From: Eubacteriales bacterium
GTDB taxonomy: Bacteria > Bacillota > Clostridia > Oscillospirales > Oscillospiraceae
DNA length: 64,000 nt
Direction of reading: 5' to 3'
NCBI GenBank assembly: GCA_030533415.1
Contig: JAUNJE010000002.1
Span: 1 to 64,000, forward strand
Shown here: positions 24,767 through 32,226 of the stretch, piece after piece
Numbering within the stretch: the stretch's first letter is position 1
Layout of the letters: every line of letters begins with the position of its first letter
Made by a program: the position numbers and the translations under genes
The notes under the pieces: model-generated
Database searches by the model: none
Told to the model about the DNA's origin: nothing
Seen by the model: the letters and a program-made list of their open reading frames with translations, nothing else

Positions 24767-24785
24767 CGCCCATAGAGAGCGTCAA

Positions 24786-24814
24786 GCCCGGTGGAGAACA
24801 AACCTCCACCGGGC
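24786..24814. repeat. Hairpin between block 2 and the IS30 left end
   Basis: GCCCGGTGGAG and CTCCACCGGGC form a perfect 11-bp stem with a short AACAAAC loop. There is no T-run, so it is not an ordinary terminator; it might be an element end or a target site for the nearby IS30-family copy. Confidence 0.55.
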
Positions 24815-24859
24815 CCGCTGATGGTTTTCCTAATAATTTTTATAATAATTCGATTGGCC

Positions 24860-25562
24860 GATTGTAAAATGAAGTTGGACAACTGAATAAAAGGAATCCA
24901 TAGTGATTTTCTTATGGTAGAATAAAGTTCCCCAACCAATTCAACCAGAGGTAATCACTATGGATCACCACCAGTATATCACAAATGAATCAGAACGCAA
25001 GAGCGGAAAACATTTAACCTCGGAGGATCGTGGCGCAATTCAGGCCATGAAGAAGCTGGGTTACTCCAACCGTAAGATTGCCGCATATTTGCACTGCTCT
25101 CCCACCACCGTTTCCAACGAACTCAAGCGCGGTACACCTCCCCAAAAGAAAGGGCGTGGTCGTAAGGCCGGCTACTCTGCCAGCCGCGGTAAGGCACTCT
25201 ATCAGGCAAACCGGAAGAATTGCCGGAAGCCCCATAAGATTGTCCAGTGTCAAAGGTTTGTTCGCTGGGTGCTGAAGCAGATGCGCCAGCGAAACTGGTC
25301 CATCGATGCTTGTGTCGGCTATGCCAGGAGACATAAGCTGTTTTCTGCATCCGAAATGGTCTGCACCAAGACGCTCTATAATGAGATCTGGGCTGGAAAT
25401 CTGGATTTGTCAGTGATGGAACTTCCCGAAGCATTGAAGCGGAAAAAGCATCACAGAACTGTCAGAAAAAATAAGAAAAACTATGGAACCAGCATTGATG
25501 AGCGTCCGAAGATTGCCAATTCCCGGACGGAAGAAGGTCACTGGGAGGGCGATACCATTGCG
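24860..25562 (+). mobile_element. IS30-family insertion sequence, left half
   Basis: The left end GATTGTAAAATGAAGTTGGAC matches, with a few mismatches, the inverted end at 29271-29290 (GATTGTCAAGCAAGTGCAAC). The enclosed transposase frame is cut at the string GCGATAC. The other half lies inverted at 29271-29713. Confidence 0.75.
24960..25562 (+). pseudogene. IS30-family transposase, N-terminal half
   Basis: The frame from ATG 24960 encodes a helix-turn-helix (GYSNRKIAAYLHCSPTTVSN) and the start of the DDE integrase core (HWEGDT). After GHWEGDT the IS30 homology stops at the base string GCGATAC and the sequence becomes antisense to the AAA ATPase gene, although the frame stays open to 26225 by chance. 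About 200 of ~345 residues remain; the second and third catalytic acids are on the inverted half at 29276-29713. Confidence 0.8.
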
Positions 25563-26627
25563 CTTTCCCACGACGGCATCGATTTCCCGTCCTTGATAAT
25601 CCTGGTAGTGGTAAAGCGTACCGCCGAAGGATTCGGCGTAAATCTTCAGATCCCGTTCACACAAAGCCTCAAACAGAAAGCCCAAGGTTTCCAGATCCCC
25701 CAACAGACTGGCAGGTGTGGCTTTCAGCAGGGCGCAGGCAAGGGACGGATCGCAGAAGTGACGCTTGACTGCCTGCTTGACCCGCACGGAAGAACGGATA
25801 CCGGTGGAGAAGGGCGGCTGGTTGTCGGTGATGAAGAGCCTGTCGAAAATGTCCAGATATTCCTTGACCGTTTCCACATCGATATCCTCGTCGTCCACTT
25901 CCCGGATGTCATTTTTCAACGTCCTGTTGGTGGCCGTGGTGCTTTCGTTTCTTGCCAGAGAACGCAGGAGCAGACGCATTTTATTGGTGTTTCGCTTGAT
26001 CCCGTCTATGCGGAAAACATCGTCATCAATGACCGCGTTCAGGTATTCCCCAGGAAGCAGGGCTGCTTGTTCTGCGGGAACATGAATACTGCCGGGCCAT
26101 CCGCCCCGGATAATCAAATCAATCAGCTTCCGCAAATCCACCTCGCCGGTCATGGAAGGTGTCAGTTCGCCCCGGCACAGCTTTTCAAGAGAGACTGTGC
26201 CGGAAGAATTGCCGGATTCATATAATGACATGGGCCGCATACGCAGCTTCGCAATGCGGCCTGCGCCGCTGTGAAGGATTCCTTTGTGATTCGGCGTGGC
26301 AGAGCCAGCCAGGATATACTGCCCCTTTTGCGCAGACTGATCCACCTGATAACGGACTGCGTCCCAAATAGGGGGAACCTCCTGCCACTCGTCAATCAGA
26401 CGGGGCTTTTCTCCCTCCAAAATCAAAGAAGGAGACATCTCTGCTAGCCTGCGGTTCTGAAAATTACCGGCTGGATCACCAATGAAAATCTTGCTGTTGC
26501 TGTGAAATAAGGAAGTCCAGGTCTTGCCGCACCATTTGGGGCCCTCCACACAAACAGCACCAAATGTCTTCAAGTATTCCTCAATTTTGGCATCCATAAT
26601 GCGGGGCAAATAATTTTGCAGATCCAT
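25563..26627 (-). pseudogene. AAA ATPase with DUF4143-type C-terminus, 3' truncated
   Basis: A ~1.2-kb frame running to 25410, of which about the first 355 codons are authentic. The N-terminal P-loop is VEGPKWCGKTWT, the Walker B-like acidic LIDEWQEVP follows, then LAGSATPN, with a PD-(D/E)XK-like C-terminal start (YHYQDYQGREIDAVV). At that point the sequence runs into the antisense strand of IS30, losing the end of the nuclease-like domain. Members occur as orphan genes in mobile and defence contexts; function unclear. Confidence 0.7.
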
Positions 26628-26724
26628 AACCGCTCACCTCTGGGGTTATTATACTCCAACCCGATTGATTTTACAACTACAATCCGATAGATTTTCGATT
26701 TTTAACCCGATAGATTATTGAAAT

Positions 26725-27033
26725 CTAACCCGATGGATTATTTACCAGTTCCGTCATCAGCGTAACCCCCAGGCGGAGACCTTCCAGGAAGGCGAGGCGC
26801 TCATGCTCCTCGCAGAGGCCGCTGACCGTTGTGAAGATGGGGTCAAATTCCTCCAGGGACAGGTGCGGATACTGCCGCCGCAGTTTGGCAAAGCTGTTTT
26901 GTATCTTCTGGTTGTCGATGGGATTGTTTTCCGCATAGTTCCAGTAAAGAAATTCCATAACGGATTCGGCCCCTCCGTGATCTAGCGGATTCTGTTTGCA
27001 GTAGTCCTGCAAGGCTTTGATATCGTTCTGCAT
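26725..27033 (-). CDS. DUF6809 family protein
   Basis: 102-aa acidic helical protein with the family segments EFLYWNYAENNPIDN and GLCEEHERLAFLEGLRLG. Usually found in Clostridia elements next to sigma-factor-like genes, as here. Start at the Met with GGAGG 8 nt upstream. Function unknown. Confidence 0.7.
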   Translation of the reverse strand: MQNDIKALQDYCKQNPLDHGGAESVMEFLYWNYAENNPIDNQKIQNSFAKLRRQYPHLSLEEFDPIFTTVSGLCEEHERLAFLEGLRLGVTLMTELVNNPSG

Positions 27034-27120
27034 AGGCAGCACCTCCAAAATAGTTTGGGTGATGTTACCTTGGAAAACAGGAAATTACAAGTGGCTAAAG
27101 TGCCGAAATTACAGCCGCAC

Positions 27121-27915
27121 TTATCCCGCCGCCCGTGCCGCTTTTTTCGTATCCATATAAGCCCTGCGCCAGATGTAGAGCGGACTGCCATAGTAAAGTG
27201 TTTTCAAAGCCTTAAGTGCGTTCTTCCTTGCTTTATACACCCCGTCAATGGTCAGCTCCAATTCCAGTGCCAGTCGGTTCGGGGGCTTCTTCTCATATCC
27301 GAAGACACCGTAGAAATGCCCCAGTATGTATTTGTGCCTTGCTTTCAGCCGGTCGAAAATCTCCGGCAGCAAGGACAGCCAGATTTTGTTCATCACGGTG
27401 TACTCTACAGACTCTACCGCTGGGAGCTGAATATCTGCAACGGCAGGCTCTTCCTGGGCATCCAGGAAAATGGCGTGGGTGTTATAGTTGAGAAGCTGCA
27501 CGGCCTCTGATTCGGAAATGTTCATTGCGCGGGCGATGGCTGTTTCTTCAAATCCAGAGTCATGGTATAGCTGCTGCGCCCGGCGGATCTTTTTCATCTG
27601 CTGTTTGGACAACGACAGGACGCCGATATTCTGTTCCAGCCAGCGGTGCATGGCGCCTTGAATAAAAGGGTAAGCGTAGGTAGTCAGTTTCCCTTTGGCT
27701 GGATCGTAGGTGTTTCCCACGATCACTTCCCATAGCGCCAGTGTTCCCTCGCTTATCAGGTCTTCCAGATGATCCGGATTGTCCGTATGAAATGCCCTGG
27801 CGGATTCCGCTGCCAGCTTCCGGAGAAGCCCTCTGTTTTGCAGATAAAGCTGTTCCATTGCTTCTGTGTCATCAGGATTGTTTCTATACCGCTGCACCAG
27901 TTCTTCATTTGTCAT
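27121..27915 (-). CDS. Sigma-70-like RNA polymerase factor
   Basis: 264 aa. Region 2 is recognisable: HLEDLISEGTLALWEVI and YDPAKGKLTTYAYPFIQGAM; region 3/4-like helices follow (ISESEAVQLLNYN, then a C-terminal helix-turn-helix LELELTIDGVYKARKNAL). Such element-borne factors control element genes. The start is the Met preceded by GGTGGAGG. It lies beside a DUF6076 gene, as the block 4 sigma-like gene does (52220-53455). Confidence 0.8.
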   Translation of the reverse strand: MTNEELVQRYRNNPDDTEAMEQLYLQNRGLLRKLAAESARAFHTDNPDHLEDLISEGTLALWEVIVGNTYDPAKGKLTTYAYPFIQGAMHRWLEQNIGVLSLSKQQMKKIRRAQQLYHDSGFEETAIARAMNISESEAVQLLNYNTHAIFLDAQEEPAVADIQLPAVESVEYTVMNKIWLSLLPEIFDRLKARHKYILGHFYGVFGYEKKPPNRLALELELTIDGVYKARKNALKALKTLYYGSPLYIWRRAYMDTKKAARAAG

Positions 27916-27980
27916 GGGCTCGCCTCCACCCATAGACTACCATATCCTCTGTTCAAAATCGCTCCCTTCCTGTCGAATTT

Positions 27981-28739
27981 TCAGATTGCTTTTGTTTTTC
28001 TGGGTCTGCCCACCTTGCCGGATTTTCTCTCAACGCCGCACAGCTTACATAAGTTTTTCGTTTCCAGCGACTTTTCAAAATCCGCATTGCTGATATTGGG
28101 ATTTAACCGCGCATCAAAATGCAGCTCTTCCGCTTTGCGGTAAAGGATTTGCCGTTGCTCGTCGGTAAGGTTGCCCCGCTTCACATCCTGGTTCAGCCGC
28201 TGGTAGCACCGGAACAGAGACTGCTTCATAGGATCGTCCTTCGCCTCTTCCTTCCTGCCTGTTTTCCGGTAGCCCAGCTGTCTGCAAGTAAAGGAGGGAT
28301 TCTCCGGGTTGGGCAAATCGCAGTATTTTGTGTGATATCCCTTTGTCAGCAGGAAATAGCGCTTGCAGTATTCACACCGCCGTATGATGTGCCCCGCGCC
28401 CAAAGCCCGGTAGAAATCCATTTTCAAAAGAGTTTGCAGATTTTTGGCTTCGTAGTATTCGAAGATCTGAAACTCCCCAGGCTTTCCTTCCCTCGGAATA
28501 AAGCGCATGGTTATGGCATCTGCGTTGGTAAACAGTCCAGCGCGGGATCCCGGGTTGGCAATCAGCCGATCGGCGCGGGGATGGTTAAGGAAGTCATATA
28601 GGCTGGCGGCATAATTGCTGGGATTCAGCTGGACCAGCGGCGAGAGAAAACAGTTGATAAAGTTGTGGATCGTCATATTGAAAGACGCGATATCCTCCAG
28701 AATATTCCGGTAGCACTTGCAGATCCCTTGATAGACCAA
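27981..28739 (-). CDS. DUF6076 family protein, N-terminally incomplete
   Basis: The C-terminal two-thirds of a DUF6076 protein: a zinc-ribbon-like CEYCKRYFLLTKGYHTKYC, then TCRQLGYRKTGRKEE and a basic helix-rich tail. The intact relative at 51097-52200 has CPICGRWFLTTNARPTKYC. The frame extends upstream without a start codon or ribosome binding site to a stop near 28818, so the N-terminus seems to be lost or rearranged. A separate N-terminal piece of the family is at 17936-18115. Confidence 0.65.
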   Translation of the reverse strand: MVYQGICKCYRNILEDIASFNMTIHNFINCFLSPLVQLNPSNYAASLYDFLNHPRADRLIANPGSRAGLFTNADAITMRFIPREGKPGEFQIFEYYEAKNLQTLLKMDFYRALGAGHIIRRCEYCKRYFLLTKGYHTKYCDLPNPENPSFTCRQLGYRKTGRKEEAKDDPMKQSLFRCYQRLNQDVKRGNLTDEQRQILYRKAEELHFDARLNPNISNADFEKSLETKNLCKLCGVERKSGKVGRPRKTKAI

Positions 28740-28983
28740 TAACTTTAGTCCTATATCTCCAGGGGCAATCGTTGCGGCGCCATGGAAATCCCGACGTGTA
28801 ACTGAAATGACTGTTTTCTAGAGCATACCACCACCATGCTGGATTTTCCGAAAAAATCGCCCCGTGAGAGCCAAGGTTAAAGGCTACGGCAGGGAATCCG
28901 TTCCCGCCGGATAGGGGGCTTTTTCGGGGGGGATATTTCCCAAAAACGCCCCGTGAGACACCAGTACCAGGAAGGAGAAAGCT
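28740..28983. other. Intergenic region with CGCCCCGTGAGA direct repeats
   Basis: The motif CGCCCCGTGAGA occurs at about 28858 and 28950 in direct orientation, with GGGAATCCGTTCCC as a small palindrome between them. No gene supported. The 3' side carries the ribosome binding site of the next small ORF. Confidence 0.45.
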
Positions 28984-29106
28984 ATGTATAAAATTTTTAT
29001 CGGTGGCATCGTTACCGAGCCACCCACCCAGGAGCCGGGGATGACAGACCGGTGCTGTAACGCATTGGCCCCAGGCCCTGCCTGGAGGAAGCAATGCCAC
29101 GAATGA
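28984..29106 (+). CDS. Small ORF upstream of a cysteine-rich element protein
   Basis: 40 codons starting MYKIFIGGIVTEPPT with AAGGAG 5-6 nt upstream. Its stop overlaps the next start as ATGA, which argues that it is translated. Function unknown. Confidence 0.5.
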   Translation: MYKIFIGGIVTEPPTQEPGMTDRCCNALAPGPAWRKQCHE

Positions 29107-29255
29107 GCAAGCGCAGAAAGCGGGAGCTGTCGTTCTTCTTAACGGAGTCCGGCAGAGTTGCCCACAACAAGAAGTGCCTGCGCTGTACCCATGATTGCAA
29201 ACAGAGCTACCGTGCGGTCATCCTCGAGTGCAAAAGATTTGAAAGACGGTGGTAG
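29103..29255 (+). CDS. Small cysteine-rich element protein
   Basis: 50 aa (MSKRRKRELSFFLTESGRV), with CLRC and a further Cys pair resembling a zinc knuckle and a basic N-terminus. I recall similar tiny proteins in Clostridia conjugative elements. Coupled to the previous ORF by ATGA; the IS30 right end lies 16 nt after the stop. Confidence 0.6.
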   Translation: MSKRRKRELSFFLTESGRVAHNKKCLRCTHDCKQSYRAVILECKRFERRW

Positions 29256-29270
29256 CGGGGTTGCTCGGCA

Positions 29271-29713
29271 GATTGTCAAGCAAGTGCAACACTTTCGAGT
29301 AAAATTTCAGCCGGAGTTTTCCAGCCGAGACATTTTCTGGGACGGTTGTTGATGATGTTTTCAACGCGTTGAATATCATCGTCGGTCACTGTCCTGAAAT
29401 CAAACCCTTTCGGAAAGAAAAATCTGATAATGTCGTTCGTGTTCTCGTTTGTTCCCCGCTGCCACGGTTTATGCGGCTCGGCAAAGTAGACAAGCGTATG
29501 TAGGTTCGCTTCTAACTTCCGGAATTCAGAGAATTCTGACCCATTATCTAAATTTATACTTTTGACAGGCAGCCCGGCCAACAGCTTCTCAATAACCAAC
29601 CGGGTGCATTCCGCTGTCCGGTTTCTGAGCAGACCTATTTTCAAAAACCGGCTCTTTCTGTCCACCAGACTCACCAACAACCCTTTCCCAATACCGCCAT
29701 AGACCGTATCGCA
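29271..29713 (-). mobile_element. IS30-family insertion sequence, right half (inverted)
   Basis: Contains the right inverted end at 29271-29290 and the transposase C-terminal coding half. It begins at GCGATACGG, exactly where the left half ends, but on the opposite strand 4.15 kb away. Confidence 0.75.
29276..29713 (-). pseudogene. IS30-family transposase, C-terminal half
   Basis: Encodes the rest of the DDE core: [33 protein letters not shown] (second Asp) and HKPWQRGTNENTNDIIRFFF (catalytic Glu), ending TPAEILLESVALA. Joined in frame to the left half at GCGATAC it would give a normal-sized IS30 transposase of roughly 345 residues. Upstream of the break the reading frame enters antisense recombinase sequence. 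Confidence 0.8.
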
Positions 29714-30152
29714 GATGCAGTGGTATAATGACCAGCTCAAGTACCACCCTAACTGGACGCTGGGGAACCGGTACATTGACGAGGGCATCACCGGCACCCA
29801 GGCAAAGAAGCGTCCGGCCTTTCTGCAAATGCTGGAGGACGCACGGCAGAGAAAATTTGACCTGATTGTTACCCGCGAGGTCTGCCGCTTTGCCAGAAAC
29901 ACGGTGGATACCCTGACCACCACCCGGGCGCTGAAGAACATCGGCGTGGAGGTCTATTTTGTGGAGGATAATATCTGGACCATGGATGGAGATGGCGAGC
30001 TTCGGCTCGCCATCATGGCTACTCTGGCGCAGGAGGAAAGCTGTAAGGTATCCGAGCGTGTGAAAGCCGGACAGCACGTCAGCCGGGAGAAAGGCATCCT
30101 GTACGGAAACGGCAATATCCTGGGCTATGACCGCATCGGAGATGGTCCATGA
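29714..30152 (+). pseudogene. Serine recombinase, N- and C-truncated fragment
   Basis: About 145 residues of the resolvase domain ([66 protein letters not shown]), related to residues 33-175 of the block 2 recombinase. The first ~35 residues with the catalytic serine are missing at the IS30 junction, and everything after LGYDRIGDG is missing where it meets the zinc-ribbon ORF. Confidence 0.8.
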
Positions 30153-30294
30153 TGCGGATAAGAAGGAATACTACTGCATGCGCTGCCAGTTTACCGGCTC
30201 CGAGGAAGCGGTGCTGGAAATGAACCAAATGGCCCGTGTCCACTACAGGGGCATGATGAAGCGCTTTACAGACTTTGAGGATTTTTCCGAATAA
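30142..30294 (+). CDS. Zinc-ribbon-like small protein, probably a C-terminal remnant
   Basis: 50 codons from ATG 30142 with CMRC near the start and a basic helical tail ending [12 protein letters not shown]. No ribosome binding site; it begins inside the recombinase fragment, so it is probably the 3' part of a gene fused by deletion. Confidence 0.4.
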   Translation: MVHDADKKEYYCMRCQFTGSEEAVLEMNQMARVHYRGMMKRFTDFEDFSE

Positions 30295-30301
30295 TGCCAC
30301 C

Positions 30302-30338
30302 AATAACGGCGGCTGACAGCGTCAGCCGCCGTTATTTT
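30302..30338 (+). terminator. Terminator at the end of mobile block 3
   Basis: AATAACGGCGGCTGAC pairs perfectly with GTCAGCCGCCGTTATT around a 3-nt loop, followed by T-rich sequence. Confidence 0.9.
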
Positions 30339-30479
30339 CCGGCCGGTTCCGCCCACCGCGGCGGCAGGGAAAATTTCTGCTGCCGGGAAAGTGGATGTTG
30401 ACTGCGGCGGGCAGAACGGGTATGATAAGGAATACAGTATTTGAATGCAGATTGTCTGTGAATCCGGTGACCAAAACTG

Positions 30480-30684
30480 ATACTGATATTCAATTAAAAA
30501 GTTTCATGAATGGATTTTTTAATAGGAAGATCATTATGAGACACGTTTTCGTGATTTTCTATCTTAAAAATCACGAAAACGGCACACCCACCGCAGTGGG
30601 CGTATATAGCGCCTTAGCGCGGAGTAACGCCGTCAGGCGGTGCCTTCTTTGTAAAAATGAAACATTTTTATAAAGAAACAGTAT
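30480..30684. repeat. Four-hairpin intergenic repeat, copy 2 (expanded)
   Basis: Same ends (ATACTGATATTC and AAAGAAACAGTAT) and same stem order as the copies at 2526 and 42360. The second stem is perfect here (CGTTTTCGTG with CACGAAAACG). The third stem-loop is enlarged by about 35 bp that add CCCAC-CGCA-GTGGG and GCGC-CTTA-GCGC hairpins. The 449-bp gap between 30295 and 30743 holds this repeat, the preceding terminator and nothing else that I can support. Confidence 0.85.
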
Positions 30685-30743
30685 CAAATGGATAAAAATT
30701 CCCACAATAGCAAAACAGCACCAAAGCGGGAGGGGGAGAGAAT

Positions 30744-31178
30744 ATGTCTTGGAGCTTAGAGGAGGCCATTGCCTATTACCGGACTCAGGGGGCGCCTGGG
30801 GACCAAAGTGCGCTGATCGGCCTTTTGCGGGAGGTGCAGCGGGAAAATGGCGGCGGGATCCCGCTCCATACGCTGACAGCCATTGCGGAGGCTTACGCTG
30901 TGAAGGAAAGCTTTCTGCTGGCGGTGATCAAGCGGATTCCCAGCCTGCATCTGGCGGATACCAACTGCCTGGAGCTTTGCGCAGGGCCGAATTGCAGCAA
31001 ATGCGGCCGTCTGGCGGCTTTCGTGGAGAAAACCTACGGAGAAAGTCCCAAAACAGTTACCTTAAAGTATGTACCCTGCATGCGCATGTGCGGTAAAGGC
31101 CCCAATATCCGGTGGAACGGTAAGCTGTACCATCAGGCGGACGAACAACTGCTGCGCCGCCTGATCGAGGGAAAATAA
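30744..31178 (+). CDS. NuoE/HymA-like [2Fe-2S] thioredoxin-fold protein
   Basis: 144 aa. The N-terminal helical bundle (LIGLLREVQRENGGGIP) is typical of the 24-kDa subunit of NADH dehydrogenases and of electron-bifurcating hydrogenases. The C-terminal thioredoxin-like domain has Cys in LCAGPNCSKCG and PCMRMCGKGPN, enough for a [2Fe-2S] cluster. No NuoF or hydrogenase subunit is adjacent, so it is an orphan electron carrier. GGGAGGGGGAG precedes the ATG. Confidence 0.8.
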   Translation: MSWSLEEAIAYYRTQGAPGDQSALIGLLREVQRENGGGIPLHTLTAIAEAYAVKESFLLAVIKRIPSLHLADTNCLELCAGPNCSKCGRLAAFVEKTYGESPKTVTLKYVPCMRMCGKGPNIRWNGKLYHQADEQLLRRLIEGK

Positions 31179-31184
31179 GCGGAA

Positions 31185-31224
31185 GCCCCATTGGCCCGAT
31201 GCCCCGAGCATCCGGCCAATGGGG
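31185..31224. terminator. Hairpin after the NuoE-like gene
   Basis: GCCCCATTGGCC pairs with GGCCAATGGGGT around a 16-nt loop; only a weak T stretch follows. Confidence 0.55.
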
Positions 31225-31335
31225 TGTGGTTTACCAAAAGAAGCAGTCCCTTTTTGTGGAAAATGTAGAAAAATGTTGAAAATGGATTCTGTTTCTGCTA
31301 ATATGGTGGGTATCCTAATGAACCGGGTGATCGAT

Positions 31336-32112
31336 ATGGAAAAAACCTTTCTGCTTTCCCAAGGAGATCTGAAAATTCCCTGCAAGCTTTCACAGCCGGA
31401 TTTCGGCGAGGTTCGCCGGGTCGTTTTGGGCGTCCACGGCCTGGGCGGAAGCGCCAATGACGAAATTCAGGTGGGCATCGCAGAGGAAATGGAGCTGTTT
31501 TATTCTGCCACGCTGCGGTTTGATTTTCCTGCCCACGGGGAAAGCCCCATGACCGATGCGGCGTTCACGTTGAAAAACTGTGTGGATTCGCTTCTGACCG
31601 TGGCCCGGTATGCCAGGGAGCAGTATGCCCAGGTGGAGGACCTGTGCATTTTCGCCACCGGCTTTGGGGCCTATGTGACGCTGGTCGCCCTGCAGGACCT
31701 GCTGGAAATGCCCGGACAGGTAAAGCTGGTGGTGCAGACCCCGTCGATCCTGATGCACGAAACGCTGCTGGCCATGAAGGGCATTTCCCGGGAGACCCTT
31801 TGGGCCATGGACCGGGTCACTCTGCAGGCGGAGCGGCCTTTTGATGTGACCTACAGCTTCTATGAAGAGCTGCGGGAGAATATCGCGATGACCGCTTACC
31901 CTATTCCGATGCTGATTCTCCACGGAGAGGATGACGCCTTTATCCGCATGTCAGATATTCAACAATTCCATCGAATCAACGAGCAGTCGAAGCTGGTCAT
32001 CATCCCCGGAACCAGCCACCGCTTCCTGGAGGAGGGAGCTTGGGACATGGTGCTGGATTTGACCCGGGACTGGTTTGAATTTGAGCAGGTGCTGCTCAGC
32101 GATTGGAGCTGA
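31336..32112 (+). CDS. Alpha/beta-hydrolase-fold protein lacking the nucleophilic Ser
   Basis: 258 aa with the fold of serine lysophospholipase/acyl-esterase-type hydrolases: VHGLGGSAND near residue 33-42, FDFPAHGESP at 62-71, acid residue in LHGEDDAFI, and His in GTSHRF. The nucleophile elbow, normally GxSxG, reads ATGFG (107-111), with Gly109 where Ser should be. It is therefore either non-catalytic or uses another residue. ATG 31336 is the likely start (an upstream ATG 31318 is in frame); neither has a strong ribosome binding site. Confidence 0.7.
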   Translation: MEKTFLLSQGDLKIPCKLSQPDFGEVRRVVLGVHGLGGSANDEIQVGIAEEMELFYSATLRFDFPAHGESPMTDAAFTLKNCVDSLLTVARYAREQYAQVEDLCIFATGFGAYVTLVALQDLLEMPGQVKLVVQTPSILMHETLLAMKGISRETLWAMDRVTLQAERPFDVTYSFYEELRENIAMTAYPIPMLILHGEDDAFIRMSDIQQFHRINEQSKLVIIPGTSHRFLEEGAWDMVLDLTRDWFEFEQVLLSDWS

Positions 32113-32226
32113 GCAGAAACCGGCGGGAATAGCCCAATAAAGGGGATTGACAAAAATTTTTTATTCGGTTACCATTTCCATAAGAGTTGCCGGCAGCTCC
32201 CCATTTTCAAAAAGGAGAGCAAACTC

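Larger units (their letters stand above)
17936..24768. mobile_element. Mobile block 2: integrative mobilizable element
   Basis: Gene order left to right: DUF6076 N-terminus (-), primase (frameshifted), D5-type helicase, small DNA-binding-like protein, MobV relaxase, ParB, 60-aa protein, serine recombinase, terminator. The same modules in the same relative order, mirrored, make block 4 (44474-53460). The element has its own replication, mobilization and integration functions but no type IV secretion genes, so it is a mobilizable rather than self-transmissible element. The left end truncates the MATE gene and the DUF6076 gene. Confidence 0.8.

Noticed and set aside
24786-24814. Strong hairpin as a second terminator of block 2
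   Set aside because: Perfect stem but no T-run; the real terminator is at 24726-24766. Kept only as an unexplained hairpin.
25563-26225. Extension of the IS30 transposase frame to 26225
   Set aside because: After GHWEGDT the translation is antisense to the AAA ATPase gene and shares nothing with IS30 transposases; the frame is open by chance.
28858-28962. Two CGCCCCGTGAGA direct repeats as a CRISPR-like array
   Set aside because: Only two short units 92 bp apart, no third unit and no cas genes anywhere in the window.
30395-30673. 92-codon frame covering repeat copy 2
   Set aside because: It lies on the hairpin element; the other two copies do not keep the frame, so it is not a gene.
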